Both the position numbers and the translations under genes were made by a program. A stretch of 61,848 nucleotides of DNA from Archaeoglobi archaeon (GTDB lineage Archaea > Halobacteriota > Archaeoglobi > Archaeoglobales > Archaeoglobaceae): the NCBI GenBank assembly GCA_029259415.1, contig JAPDIW010000036.1, forward strand, positions 1 through 61,848, given 5' to 3'. Each line of letters begins with the position of its first letter. Within the stretch, counting starts at the first letter, position 1. The notes under the pieces were generated by a model. It saw nothing but the letters and a program-made list of their open reading frames with translations, searched no databases and was not told the origin of the DNA. Positions 31,135 through 40,087 of the stretch are shown piece by piece.

Positions 31135-31884
31135 ATGAGAACAATTTTAACTTTTTCCGGTCTCGACCCTTCTGGTGGTGCAGGGCTGCATGCTGATATA
31201 AAAACTGCTAAGGCAATCGGGCTCTATCCCGCCTCAATCGTAACATCACTGACGGTTCAAAACACCTGTGAGGTCAAGACGGCAGTTCCCGTCGACACCG
31301 AAATTATCAGAAAGCAGATTGAGGCCATTGTGGATGATGTGAAAATTGATTGTGTAAAAACAGGGCTCATCTCTTCTGCTGAGGTTGCGAAGGTTGTTGC
31401 AGAGAAAATTGCAAAGCTCGATGCACCAAAAGTCCTTGACCCGGTAATTTTCGCAGGTGCTGGGGGAAAAATAGGGAGTGTCGAGGGCTACAGAATGCTC
31501 CTGAAATTCGTGGATGTTGTAACTCCAAATCTGACAGAGGCACGGAGTCTCGCTTCCGCTGAGGAGGTAAAGAACACTTTTGAAGAGGCCAAAGATATAG
31601 CTTTAGAAATAAACGAAAAGTACGGCTGCAATGTGGTGATTACGGGAGGCGAGCTGGGGGGCAGGGATGTAGTCTGCGAGAATGGTTCAATCTACACCGT
31701 AACTGCAGAGTTCTCACCTGTGAATATCCACGGAACCGGTTGCGTCTACAGCACAGCCTTGGCGTGCTACCTGGGATTGGGAAACTCGCTGGAAAATGCG
31801 GTTAGAAGGGCAAGAATTTTCGTCCTTGAGAGCGTTAAAAAAGCTTTGAGGCCCGGAAGGTGTTTTCCGGTAGTTAACCCCTAG
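31135..31884 (+). CDS. thiD: Hydroxymethylpyrimidine/phosphomethylpyrimidine kinase
   Basis: A 249-residue ribokinase-fold enzyme that phosphorylates HMP and HMP-P in thiamine synthesis. The N-terminal FSGLDPSGGAGLHADIKTAK is the substrate-binding motif; VVTPNLTEARSL and the anion-hole NIHGTGCVYSTALACYLG near residue 205 are family hallmarks. It lacks the archaeal C-terminal ThiN fusion. It starts 11 bases after ftr and is probably co-transcribed. Confidence 0.94.
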   Translation: MRTILTFSGLDPSGGAGLHADIKTAKAIGLYPASIVTSLTVQNTCEVKTAVPVDTEIIRKQIEAIVDDVKIDCVKTGLISSAEVAKVVAEKIAKLDAPKVLDPVIFAGAGGKIGSVEGYRMLLKFVDVVTPNLTEARSLASAEEVKNTFEEAKDIALEINEKYGCNVVITGGELGGRDVVCENGSIYTVTAEFSPVNIHGTGCVYSTALACYLGLGNSLENAVRRARIFVLESVKKALRPGRCFPVVNP

Positions 31885-32645
31885 AACAGAATTCTCTCCA
31901 AATCGTCTCCCCCGTAGAAGATTTCCTGAATCGCATCGTAGATGTCTTCCATTCCATAGCCAGTCAAAGCAGAAGCGGGAATTAGCGGTCTGAATAGGCC
32001 AGCGTCTTTCAGCAGGAGGAAAAGTTCTAGATTTAGAGTTTTCCGCTCCAAATCAAGGCTGTCGTAAAGGGTTTCGGGATCAACACTCCACTCTACAATC
32101 TTTTGAAGTTCCCTCTCAGTCAGCAGGTCAGATTTCGAGAGGACGAGTATCTGCGGTATTTCAAGCCTGAAAACGGCTGATGAGGCCATAAACAGCATCG
32201 AAAGAAAACCGGAAGGTGTTTTTGATACTACAGGATCAAAGAGGTAAACCATAACACTTCTTTCAGGGTCGAGTGCATTTACGAGTATTCTGCTGCTCTC
32301 TCTGAGAGTAAAAAGCTCCAGCTGGCCGGGTGTGTCAATCAAAATGTATTCCGATGATGAAAGCTGAATCTCGTCCTTGATGTCATCAACCAGAGTTGAT
32401 ATCAGGTCTGCGCCAATTATCTGAGCCCCGTTTGGCCCCACATTATACCTGCCCATGATGTCTTCGAGAGTGAACCACTCCCTGACGTCAATGTCTGCTG
32501 AATATGGTAGAAAATCTGCCCCGGGGTCAAGATTCACGGTCAAATAATCGAGCTTTTTCAAATCAAACCAGTCTGCTACAGCTTTGGTCATGTAGGTTTT
32601 TCCAGAACCGGCAGTTCCTGTAAAGTAGATAAAAATCTGCTCCAT
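31881..32645 (-). CDS. GPN-loop GTPase
   Basis: A 254-residue P-loop GTPase of the GPN (Npa3/Gro1/XAB1-related) family. The P-loop is FTGTAGSGKTYMTKAVADW, the G3 motif is LIDTPGQLELF, the diagnostic loop is NVGPNGAQ, and NKxD is represented by LSKSDLL. In eukaryotes relatives help assemble RNA polymerase; the archaeal role is open. It converges on thiD with a 4-base overlap. Confidence 0.93.
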   Translation of the reverse strand: MEQIFIYFTGTAGSGKTYMTKAVADWFDLKKLDYLTVNLDPGADFLPYSADIDVREWFTLEDIMGRYNVGPNGAQIIGADLISTLVDDIKDEIQLSSSEYILIDTPGQLELFTLRESSRILVNALDPERSVMVYLFDPVVSKTPSGFLSMLFMASSAVFRLEIPQILVLSKSDLLTERELQKIVEWSVDPETLYDSLDLERKTLNLELFLLLKDAGLFRPLIPASALTGYGMEDIYDAIQEIFYGGDDLERILF

Positions 32646-32652
32646 GAAAAAA

Positions 32653-32901
32653 CTAAGCGTCAGGGTTCAAAACTTCTACCCTGTACTTCGTCTTCAACCC
32701 CTGAATATACCTCTTTGCATCGGCTATAAAGGGGCAGTAGCTCGGACAGCCTTCTCCCTTAACCCCCTGGATGCGACAGTTTACGCTGTTGGTACAGTCA
32801 ATAACCTCAATTTCGCCTCCGTTCACGTAAACGATAGCAACATGTCTTCTGTTCTTCACCTGTAGTATTTTTGGCTGTGCAGTAACCATCGTTTTAATCA
32901 T
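32653..32901 (-). CDS. Small cysteine-rich protein
   Basis: A protein of about 82 residues starting MIKTMVTAQPKILQVKNRRH. IEVIDCTNSVNCRIQ and GCPSYCPFIADAKRYI provide four cysteines likely to hold zinc or an iron-sulfur cluster. The open frame extends upstream to 33144 but that part is antisense to the HIT gene and is rejected. It lies 7 bases upstream of the GPN GTPase, same strand. Confidence 0.7.
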   Translation of the reverse strand: MIKTMVTAQPKILQVKNRRHVAIVYVNGGEIEVIDCTNSVNCRIQGVKGEGCPSYCPFIADAKRYIQGLKTKYRVEVLNPDA

Positions 32902-32953
32902 GAGTATTTTCGCATAAAAATTTTTCCGTTTTTCACGTTTTACGTAAAAAAAT

Positions 32954-33460
32954 TCACTGTTTATGAAATACTGGGTATAACTTCTCGTAAGTCTCCTCCA
33001 AAGCCTCTGGGATGATCTGAACATCCGCAAGAACTGGCATGAATGAAGTGTCCCCATTCCACCTCGGCACAACGTGGATGTGGAGATGTGCGGCAATTCC
33101 AGCTCCTGCAACTTTGCCGATGTTAACTCCCACATTGAAACCATCCGGATTCATCGCTTCTCTGATGGCCTTAATTGAGAGCTTGACGAGCTTCATGGAC
33201 TCAATCATTTCCTCTTCCGTCATATCCTCGACGGACGGAATGTGGCGGTAGGGGTTTACCATCACATGGCCAGGGTTGTAGGGATTGCGGTTCATTATGA
33301 CGTAGCAGGTTTCACCCCTGTAGAGTATTAAGTTCTCCTTGTCTTTATTTTCCTTTGGAGCGGTGCAGAAGACGCACTCTTTCGGTTTTGGGGCAAGGAC
33401 GTACCTTATCCTCCAAGGAGCGAAGATTCTTTCCATGGATGACGACATTTTTTGAGGCAT
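32954..33460 (-). CDS. HIT-family nucleotide hydrolase
   Basis: A protein of about 168 residues. IFAPWRIRYV at the start and CVFCTAP are typical of the archaeal/bacterial Ap4A-phosphorylase-like HIT branch; NRNPYNPGHVMVNPYRHI and the triad HLHIHVVPRW near residue 135 define the family. Hydrolyses or transfers nucleoside phosphates. The start is ATG 33460, or internal ATGs a few codons later. Confidence 0.93.
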   Translation of the reverse strand: MPQKMSSSMERIFAPWRIRYVLAPKPKECVFCTAPKENKDKENLILYRGETCYVIMNRNPYNPGHVMVNPYRHIPSVEDMTEEEMIESMKLVKLSIKAIREAMNPDGFNVGVNIGKVAGAGIAAHLHIHVVPRWNGDTSFMPVLADVQIIPEALEETYEKLYPVFHKQ

Positions 33461-33605
33461 AAATATTTTGTTTGTAAGCAGGCAAGATACGTGTCACCGT
33501 TTTAGTTAAAATCGAAGCTCGTTTTTTGAACGGAGTTCTGAAAAATCCGAAGGTTGCAAACCAATCGAATAAAAAAACTTTTATCCAAAAAAACATAGAC
33601 AAGAT

Positions 33606-34313
33606 GTGTTTGGCTACCACGACGTTGAGGGATTTCAGACTGAGATAGGCGAATACAGGATAAAAACGGAAAAGGCTGGTCCTTTTTACCAATATATTAG
33701 GGAGAACGGCGACAAAATTGAGAAGGGACTTTCAGTCGATAAGGGGAGGCTGATTATAAATCCAGTCGAGCCGGTTAACATGCCTAAAAACATTACCAAC
33801 TTCCTGCAAATCAAGTTCACCAAACCATTTTTTGCGGAACCAAAATCGGCGGTAGAGGTTTACGCCACCTTTCCGGTTGAGATAGCTGTCTTTATTGCGG
33901 CTAAAAAGAGCGTAGGGATTGTCGACATCTTCTCGCTCCAGAAACCAAAATACACGCTCTACGGGAATCCGAGAGACGGGACAATTTGCCGATACTGGGA
34001 GAGCGACCTTTATTCAGAAATTCCGCAGGTTGACAAATACAGAGAAGGCATAATCAAGTTAAGAATTGTGAACAGCGACAGTGAGTGGATTGAAATTAGC
34101 AACGCTGTTTTCGACGTTTACGGAATGAAGATATACTATGATGAGGAGATGGTTTACTCCTCAGCCTCTATTAACATAGTCTCACCAAAGGTTGCAGAAA
34201 CGAGGTTCATCGAGCAACCTCTGAAGGAGAAGATGAGGAAGGCTTTGGAACTCTACACCGCGAGGAGAATTGCCGTAACTGCTTTAAAATTCGTAATGGA
34301 GTGGGGATTATGA
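33606..34313 (+). CDS. DUF432 protein
   Basis: A 235-residue protein of the archaeal DUF432 family, almost always beside a small-conductance mechanosensitive channel, as here. FPVEIAVFIAAKKSVGIVDI and the beta-rich middle are visible. The C-terminus is helical (LKEKMRKALELYTARRIA). GTG start at 33606. The stop overlaps the channel start (ATGA), so the two proteins are made together and may act together at the membrane. Its function is not established. Confidence 0.85.
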   Translation: MFGYHDVEGFQTEIGEYRIKTEKAGPFYQYIRENGDKIEKGLSVDKGRLIINPVEPVNMPKNITNFLQIKFTKPFFAEPKSAVEVYATFPVEIAVFIAAKKSVGIVDIFSLQKPKYTLYGNPRDGTICRYWESDLYSEIPQVDKYREGIIKLRIVNSDSEWIEISNAVFDVYGMKIYYDEEMVYSSASINIVSPKVAETRFIEQPLKEKMRKALELYTARRIAVTALKFVMEWGL

Positions 34314-35152
34314 TTGATATTTTAAATTACAAGCTCTACGGAGACGTTACGGTTTACGATGTTATAGTCGTCATCGTAGTGATGGCTTTCGCCACAATAA
34401 TAGCAAAGTTGGTCACAACCAACCTCAGAAGAACCCTTATAGACAAAATGAAGAGAGATCAGCTTGAACTGATGCTCAAAGTCATTTACTTCGGGATAAT
34501 TTTCATCGCTTTCATTGCCGTTCTGCCAGCGTTAGGTCTTGACCTTTCAGGTTTACTGGTTGCGGGTGGGATTACCGGAATAGTTCTCGGTTTTGCCAGC
34601 CAGAGTGTTGTCGCAAACCTCGTTTCCGGGATTTTTCTTATCTCGGAGAAGCCGATAAAGATTGGAGATCAGGTTAACATTGACGGAGTTGCGGGTTTTG
34701 TTGAGGATGTGAACATTCTCTCCACAATCATCCGAACCTACGATGGCCTTTATGTCAGAATTCCAAACGAAAAGGTGTTCACTTCTAACATAACCAACTA
34801 CGTGGCCCACATAGCGAGAAGGTTTGAGTATGTGATAGGGATAAGGTACAGCGACGATGCCGAGAAGGCGATTGAAATCATAAAGAGGCTGATTGAGGAC
34901 CATCCCTTCGCCCTTAAAAATCCTGAGCCGCAGGTTTTCGTTGACAGCCTTGGTGATAACAGTGTAAATATCGTTGTGAAGATATGGGCGCCGTCAACAG
35001 AGTGGTATAGCGTAAAAATGGAACTCTTATGGAACATAAAGACCGAGCTTGAAAAGAATGGGATTGAGATTCCGTTCCCGCAGCGTGTGATTTGGTTTGC
35101 GAACGAGTTGAGGGCGAATGTTGAGGGTAAGGAAGAGGGACGGGAGGCTTGA
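34310..35152 (+). CDS. mscS: Small-conductance mechanosensitive channel (MscS family)
   Basis: A protein of about 280 residues with three membrane helices (VIVVIVVMAFATIIAKLV, LKVIYFGIIFIAFIAVLP, then the Gly/Ala-rich pore helix LVAGGITGIVLGFASQSVVA). The MscS beta domain follows (KPIKIGDQVNIDGVAGFVED) with the conserved VRIPNEKVF. It opens on osmotic down-shock to release solutes. ATG 34310 is chosen for the ATGA overlap with DUF432. It overlaps the nuclease gene downstream by 35 bases. Confidence 0.94.
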   Translation: MIDILNYKLYGDVTVYDVIVVIVVMAFATIIAKLVTTNLRRTLIDKMKRDQLELMLKVIYFGIIFIAFIAVLPALGLDLSGLLVAGGITGIVLGFASQSVVANLVSGIFLISEKPIKIGDQVNIDGVAGFVEDVNILSTIIRTYDGLYVRIPNEKVFTSNITNYVAHIARRFEYVIGIRYSDDAEKAIEIIKRLIEDHPFALKNPEPQVFVDSLGDNSVNIVVKIWAPSTEWYSVKMELLWNIKTELEKNGIEIPFPQRVIWFANELRANVEGKEEGREA

Positions 35153-35915
35153 GGAGTTCAGCAAGGCCAAGATTATAAGAACCTGCCTGAGGGCTGGAGC
35201 GAGCAAGAGAGTTGCTGAGAGGGTTGCAGATGAGGTTGAGAGGAGAATATACGATGGAATAAGCACTGACGAGGTTCTCGAACTCGTAATTGAGCTTTTG
35301 CTGAAGCATGAGTATCCAAAAGCGGAGAGATACGACCTTAAGCGCTCCCTGCTTCGTCTTGGTCCTTCCGGGTTCGGCTTCGAGAAGTTTGTTGCTAGAC
35401 TGCTCGAAGAGTACGGCTTCAAAACGGAGACAAATGTAATCATTCAGGGCAAGTGCGTTGAGCAGGAAATTGATGTTGTAGCTGAGAAGGGCAGAGAGAA
35501 GTATATGATAGAGTGCAAGTTCCACAACCAGCCAATCTACACTGGATTAAAGGAGGCCATGTACACGTGTGCACGATTTCTTGATGTCGAAGGATACGGC
35601 TTCACGCAGCCATGGATTTTCACGAACACCAAGTTTTCAGAAGAGGCAAAGAGGTATGCGAGCTGCATGGGGATAAGGCTGACCGGCTGGAATTATCCTG
35701 TGAATGAGGGGATAGAGGTGCTGCTTGAGTCAAGAGGACTTTATCCCGTCACCATTCTGAGAATAGACAAATACATTCTTGATGCCGTCGTTAATGCCGG
35801 GCTGGTTTTTTGCAGGGATATAGTGAAAGCCGGAGAGTCCAGGCTGAGGGCGCTTGGATTCAGCAAAAATGAGGCAAGGAGGCTCGTAGAGGAGGCGAAA
35901 AAGGTAATTTCTTAG
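35118..35915 (+). CDS. ATP-cone / Mrr-like nuclease / HhH protein
   Basis: A 265-residue three-part protein. Residues 1-80 look like an ATP-cone (MLRVRKRDGRLEEFSKAKII). Residues 95-200 are a restriction-endonuclease-like core with FGFEKFVARLLEEYG, the catalytic EIDVVAEKG and the E-x-K strand MIECKFHN. Residues 210-265 include a helix-hairpin-helix-like DNA-binding tail (KAGESRLRALGFSKNEARRL). It matches my memory of the A. fulgidus structural-genomics protein AF1548. The 35-base overlap with mscS suggests a shared transcript. Confidence 0.85.
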   Translation: MLRVRKRDGRLEEFSKAKIIRTCLRAGASKRVAERVADEVERRIYDGISTDEVLELVIELLLKHEYPKAERYDLKRSLLRLGPSGFGFEKFVARLLEEYGFKTETNVIIQGKCVEQEIDVVAEKGREKYMIECKFHNQPIYTGLKEAMYTCARFLDVEGYGFTQPWIFTNTKFSEEAKRYASCMGIRLTGWNYPVNEGIEVLLESRGLYPVTILRIDKYILDAVVNAGLVFCRDIVKAGESRLRALGFSKNEARRLVEEAKKVIS

Positions 35916-36036
35916 AGAGTGATGATGAAGATACAAGAAAGAATTTTTAATTTTATAATTTTCCTAGTTTTTTGTTTTAATTCTTATTCTAACAATTTTT
36001 TAGAAAACCTATTAACCTTCGTGCCAAAAATGAAAT

Positions 36037-36573
36037 GTGGAGAGACAGTTTGTAAGGGGATTTATTGACGGAGCGCTTTCGGTGCTTGGTGTCGTTATCG
36101 GTGCATCGGGAGGGCAGCTTGAGATAATAATCTCCGCCGGAATAGGTGGCGGAATTGCTAACGGTATTTCGAATGTGTTTGGCGCTTTTACAGCCGAGCG
36201 GGTGGAGGAAGAGCAGGAATTTCGAGAACTCGAAAAATTTATGCTCGCTGAGTTGAGGGAAACCGAACTCTACAGAAAAGTTAGAAAGAGAGTGATACTT
36301 AGAGGTGTTGTTGACGGTCTATCCACAATTCTGGGAAGTGTCGTGCCCGTAATACCTTTCGTATTTGCTTATTTTCTGAATTTCTCAGTTAATCTTGCCC
36401 TGTTTGCATCTATGGCGCTTACCGCAGTATCACTCGGCATCTTAGGATTGTATTTTGGGAAAATTTCAAAAGAGAATCTTGTAGTTTCAGCAGTAAAAAT
36501 GGTTCTTATGGGTGTTACAATCGCAATTGTTTCAATAGCAATTGAGAAGGGCATTCATGCTGTCTTCAAATAA
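36037..36573 (+). CDS. VIT1/CCC1-like membrane protein
   Basis: A 178-residue protein. FVRGFIDGALSVLGVVIGAS resembles the first helix of vacuolar iron transporters, with a later repeat RGVVDGLSTILGSVVPVIPF. A charged loop (ERVEEEQEFRELEKF) lies between, as in the VIT cytoplasmic metal-binding domain but shorter. About five membrane segments. GTG start at 36037. Probable Fe2+/Mn2+ transporter by family. Confidence 0.75.
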   Translation: MERQFVRGFIDGALSVLGVVIGASGGQLEIIISAGIGGGIANGISNVFGAFTAERVEEEQEFRELEKFMLAELRETELYRKVRKRVILRGVVDGLSTILGSVVPVIPFVFAYFLNFSVNLALFASMALTAVSLGILGLYFGKISKENLVVSAVKMVLMGVTIAIVSIAIEKGIHAVFK

Positions 36574-36665
36574 ATTTTTTGGCAAGCTAGCTTTAAAGCC
36601 GAAATTGGATTAACGAATTTAAATAACGTAAGAGGGGTTAGCCTTTACTTTGCAGAAAATAAAAA

Positions 36666-36953
36666 TCAATCCTGCTCGGTCTTCACAGATTCCACAATAA
36701 TCTTCCCCGCCACAACCTCATCCACGCTATGAATAACTCCCCCAAGGTCTTCAATTACAGCCTTTATCTGCTCGTAATCGAGGTTGTCCCCCAGAATTGT
36801 AATTTTTATGTTCTCTGTAGCCTGATCAATTTCTGAAAGGTGGATGTTCACACCATCCACGTTCTCAAGCTCGCTGAGCTTAAGAGCAAAAATTATTGTT
36901 TTCGGCTCATGGGGCTTTAACACATCAAGCACGAGTCTTCTCAAGCCCTTCAC
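36666..36953 (-). CDS. DUF211 protein
   Basis: A 95-residue protein of the archaeal DUF211 family (ferredoxin-like fold): MKGLRRLVLDVLKPHEPKTI, GVNIHLSEIDQATENIKITI and EDLGGVIHSVDEVVAGK. By family it forms oligomeric rings; its role is unknown. Stand-alone, divergent from the PHP gene. Confidence 0.88.
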   Translation of the reverse strand: MKGLRRLVLDVLKPHEPKTIIFALKLSELENVDGVNIHLSEIDQATENIKITILGDNLDYEQIKAVIEDLGGVIHSVDEVVAGKIIVESVKTEQD

Positions 36954-36990
36954 AGTAAAAGCTTAATAACTCCTTATTTAACATTTTTGC

Positions 36991-37632
36991 ATGTTCGATT
37001 TGCACGTCCATTCCGTTTTCAGTGACGGAGAACTGATTCCTTCCGAAATTGCCAGAAGAATGTATGCGGCCGGCAACAGGGGGTTTGCCATAACCGACCA
37101 TGCAGACTTCACCAACATCCCCGACATCTTAGCCAAGCTGCTAAGGATTAAGGAGCACATGGAAATGTACGAGGCGAAGTTTCTTGTTGGTGTCGAAATC
37201 ACACATGTCCCGCCCAGTCTCATCGGTAAAGCTGTTGAACTTGCCTGGAAAGAGGGGGCTGAAATTGTTGTTGTGCATGGAGAAACGATAGCAGAACCGG
37301 TAAAGGAGGGGACGAACCTTGCCGCGCTTAATGAGGAGATAAACATCCTCGCCCATCCGGGACTTATGAAAGAGGAGGAGGCAGAGCTGGCAAAGGAGAA
37401 CGGAATCTACATCGAGATTTCAGCCAGAAGGGGGCACTGCCTTGGCAATGGACTGGTGAGCAGGCTCGCAGAAAAATACGGCTTCCAGCTTGTTATAAAC
37501 ACTGACATGCACTCTCCAGCAGATATAATAAACGATTCCGCTGCCGAGAAAATTCTGAGGGGAGCCGGAGTTGAGGACTGGAAAAAAGTGATGGAAAACA
37601 ACGAGAAGCTTTTCAAAAAGCTCAGAAAATAG
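36991..37632 (+). CDS. PHP-domain phosphoesterase
   Basis: A 213-residue PHP protein: FDLHVHSVFSDGELIPSEIA (HxH ligands), GFAITDHADFTNIP (second motif), VGVEITHVPP, ILAHPGLM and a final NTDMHSP. All metal ligands of the family appear present. Related to histidinol phosphatase and RNase P p30-like proteins. The substrate is not known. It converges on the prenyl synthase with an 11-base overlap. Confidence 0.87.
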   Translation: MFDLHVHSVFSDGELIPSEIARRMYAAGNRGFAITDHADFTNIPDILAKLLRIKEHMEMYEAKFLVGVEITHVPPSLIGKAVELAWKEGAEIVVVHGETIAEPVKEGTNLAALNEEINILAHPGLMKEEEAELAKENGIYIEISARRGHCLGNGLVSRLAEKYGFQLVINTDMHSPADIINDSAAEKILRGAGVEDWKKVMENNEKLFKKLRK

Positions 37633-38500
37633 CTTTCTTTTCCGCCTTTCTTCTTATCATCTCATAGGTCATGAAATCTACGATTTTTCTGAGTTTCTCC
37701 TTCTCCCTGCAGTCCTCAAAATAGTCCAAAGACCTTAGGCTTTTCTCAACAAACGTGCTTATCCTCTCCATGACCTTATTTACACCTTCTTTCCGTCCGT
37801 ACTTCTCCTCGTAGATCTGGGGAAGTGTTCTTGATTCAAACACTGAGTGCTTGTCATCCAGAAGTCGAAGATACTCAAGAAGGTCGTCAACAATTTGATA
37901 GGCTATCCCCAGATTTAAGCCATAGTCGAAGAGCTTCTGAGCTGCAATTCTGTCGTCGCAGACTATCTTGCACGCACTTCTTGCTGAATAAGCGAAAAGC
38001 GCTGCAGTCTTCTTCTCGATGCACTCAAAATAGTCCTTCTCAGCGAATTCCTCTTTGATGCTGTAGATATCCAAAACCTCCCCCTCGGACATCATCATTC
38101 CGACATTTGAGAAGTCTCTGATTATCTCCTCTCCATACTCCGATGTCAATTCTACCGCCTTCGAAATTAGCCAGTCTCCGAGAACTATGGCAAGAGAGAT
38201 GTCGTACTTTTTGTGCAGAGCTTCTCTCTTCCTCCTCTTCTCAGCCTTGTCGATGACGTCATCATGAACCAGGCTAGCTGTGTGAATTAATTCAACTGAC
38301 AAAGCGAGTTTCATCACATCTGAATAATTACCACCACAAAGCTTAGATGAAATAAGAACGATAACAGGCCTGCTCCTCTTACCTCCCGCGGTTATTGCAT
38401 AGGCAAGACCTTTTTTTATTTTCGGAGTGGCTTCTACCGTTTCAACAAACTTCCTCAGGTTTTCCTCAAAAACCCTGTATTCCTCCCAGGTATCAATCAC
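37622..38500 (-). CDS. Isoprenyl diphosphate synthase
   Basis: A 292-residue all-helical enzyme that condenses isopentenyl diphosphate with allylic diphosphates for archaeal lipids or quinone tails. The first Asp-rich motif is LVHDDVIDKAEKRRKREALH; the second is YQIVDDLLEYL, with Glu in place of the usual last Asp. The N-terminal KRSRPVIVLISSKLCGG is typical. Chain length cannot be told with confidence. Confidence 0.92.
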   Translation of the reverse strand: MIDTWEEYRVFEENLRKFVETVEATPKIKKGLAYAITAGGKRSRPVIVLISSKLCGGNYSDVMKLALSVELIHTASLVHDDVIDKAEKRRKREALHKKYDISLAIVLGDWLISKAVELTSEYGEEIIRDFSNVGMMMSEGEVLDIYSIKEEFAEKDYFECIEKKTAALFAYSARSACKIVCDDRIAAQKLFDYGLNLGIAYQIVDDLLEYLRLLDDKHSVFESRTLPQIYEEKYGRKEGVNKVMERISTFVEKSLRSLDYFEDCREKEKLRKIVDFMTYEMIRRKAEKKAIF

Positions 38501-38573
38501 TCAGGTTATTTCATGGTGTTGAACTTATAACATTTTCGAGATTTTTATCTCTTTCAAGTTCCAGAAATTTCGC

Positions 38574-39368
38574 TCAATCCCTCCAAGCAATGAGGACTCC
38601 AACCAGAATCATCGCTCCTCCAATAAGCTGGTTTAATGTGAGTACTTCTCCAAAATAAAGATATCCAACAAGACCGGCACAGAGAGGCTCGATGAGTGCA
38701 AGAATCGGTGCCCTCTGAACCTTGACGTACTTCATCCCATACGAGAACAAAAGGAATGGTATCGCCGTAGGAACTATGCCGAGTCCAACCGCCCACAGAA
38801 TGCTTTTCACCTTGCCAAAAAGAACGAAGTAGGGTAAAAGTGCAGCTGAACCCAGTCCCAGATTGTAGAAGTTTATCCTGAACGGAGAGTGCTTTTTTCT
38901 TGCTTCTTTTGATAAAACGAAAACGAGGGCATAGCTGAAACCTGAGACGATTCCAAAAATGATACCGGGAGTTAGCTCGGCATACGGTGTGAGCATGAGA
39001 TAAAGACCTGCCAGGCCCAGTGGAAGGGCCAAGAGCGTTTTTGTTTCGACCTTCTCTCCCATCAGCACGGAAATAGGGACAACATACACGGGCGCCATGT
39101 AAAGCAGAAGAGCCGCCATCGCGACCTCTACATTCTGTATTGCTGTAATATAGGATGCAATTGTGGTGAAATTGAAGAATGCAAGTGCAAGTAAAATTCG
39201 GTCTGGTGGAGCTATGTCCTTCAAACAGAATGGTAGAATTACGAGAAAACCGAAGAGGAGCCTCAGAAATGTGATGGAGAGGGCATCTCCACCAGTATTT
39301 CTGACGAATATCGCCACTGTCCCCATGAGAATTGCAGAAAGAACTATTGACACCTCTCCATATCGCAT
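38574..39368 (-). CDS. EamA/DMT-superfamily exporter
   Basis: A 264-residue membrane protein with about ten helices in two EamA repeats (VSIVLSAILMGTVAIFVRNT at the start of the first, FGIVSGFSYALVFVLSKEAR at the start of the second, ILALIEPLCAGLVGYLYFGE near the end). The Pro/Glu motif ALIEP is characteristic. Substrate unknown; relatives export metabolites or amino acids. Confidence 0.9.
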   Translation of the reverse strand: MRYGEVSIVLSAILMGTVAIFVRNTGGDALSITFLRLLFGFLVILPFCLKDIAPPDRILLALAFFNFTTIASYITAIQNVEVAMAALLLYMAPVYVVPISVLMGEKVETKTLLALPLGLAGLYLMLTPYAELTPGIIFGIVSGFSYALVFVLSKEARKKHSPFRINFYNLGLGSAALLPYFVLFGKVKSILWAVGLGIVPTAIPFLLFSYGMKYVKVQRAPILALIEPLCAGLVGYLYFGEVLTLNQLIGGAMILVGVLIAWRD

Positions 39369-39415
39369 AGCTTCTGCATCAACTCACTTTTAAAAAACCT
39401 TGGCCTACTCACTTT

Positions 39416-40066
39416 GTGGACCTTGGTATCTGCAAAAGATGCGGCGAGTTCGAAGGAAGGTGTGAGTGCGGAAAGGGTGAGGTTCTCATAAAGTCCGAAG
39501 ACAGAAAGAAGGTTAGCAAGTTTTTGAGCGGTTTGCTGAGACATTTTGCAAGAGATTTTGGAATAGCACTTGATGAGGATGGCTGGGCGGAGATTAAAGA
39601 TGTGCTGAAGGTTCTGAAAGAGCGATATGGCGTTGGAAGAAAGCAGGTTGAACTTATAGTCAAGTTCGATCCAAAGAAAAGATTCGAGATTAAGAACGGG
39701 CGAATAAGGGCGAGATACGGACACAGCATTGAAGTCAGAACGGACTGGAGTGAAGAGGGAGAGATTCCCAAAAAACTCTATCACGCAACCTCCCCCAAGA
39801 ACCTCGGTCCAATCCTCAAATCCGGACTTCTGCCTATGAAGAGAAGGGAGGTGCACATGTGTTCCACCCCATCAGAAGCAATTGAGGTCGGAAAGAGGCA
39901 TTCAAGCAACCCCGTACTGTTAGAAATTGACGCTGAAGGGTTGATGAAGAAGGGAATAAAGGTGAGGAAAAAGGGTAAAGTTTACACTGCCGATTTTGTG
40001 CCTCCTGAGTTCGTGAGGGTGGCCAGTTTTGACCGGAATTCACCAAACCCGGCAAAAGGTTATTAG
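39416..40066 (+). CDS. kptA: RNA 2'-phosphotransferase (Tpt1/KptA)
   Basis: A 216-residue enzyme that removes an RNA 2'-phosphate using NAD+. An N-terminal zinc-ribbon-like CKRCGEFEGRCECGKG (residues 7-22) precedes the family core: KVSKFLSGLLRHFARDFGI, ARYGHSIEV (catalytic RYGHS), LYHATSPKNLGPILKSGL and HMCSTPSEAIEVGKRH. GTG start at 39416. In archaea the biological substrate is uncertain. Confidence 0.92.
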   Translation: MDLGICKRCGEFEGRCECGKGEVLIKSEDRKKVSKFLSGLLRHFARDFGIALDEDGWAEIKDVLKVLKERYGVGRKQVELIVKFDPKKRFEIKNGRIRARYGHSIEVRTDWSEEGEIPKKLYHATSPKNLGPILKSGLLPMKRREVHMCSTPSEAIEVGKRHSSNPVLLEIDAEGLMKKGIKVRKKGKVYTADFVPPEFVRVASFDRNSPNPAKGY

Positions 40067-40087
40067 TCTAAGCTGATAATAAAAAGC

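Noticed and set aside
32902-33144. N-terminal extension of the small cysteine-rich protein
   Set aside because: The extension is mostly antisense-like reading of the HIT gene region and overlaps its 3' end; a Met start at 32901 is adequate.
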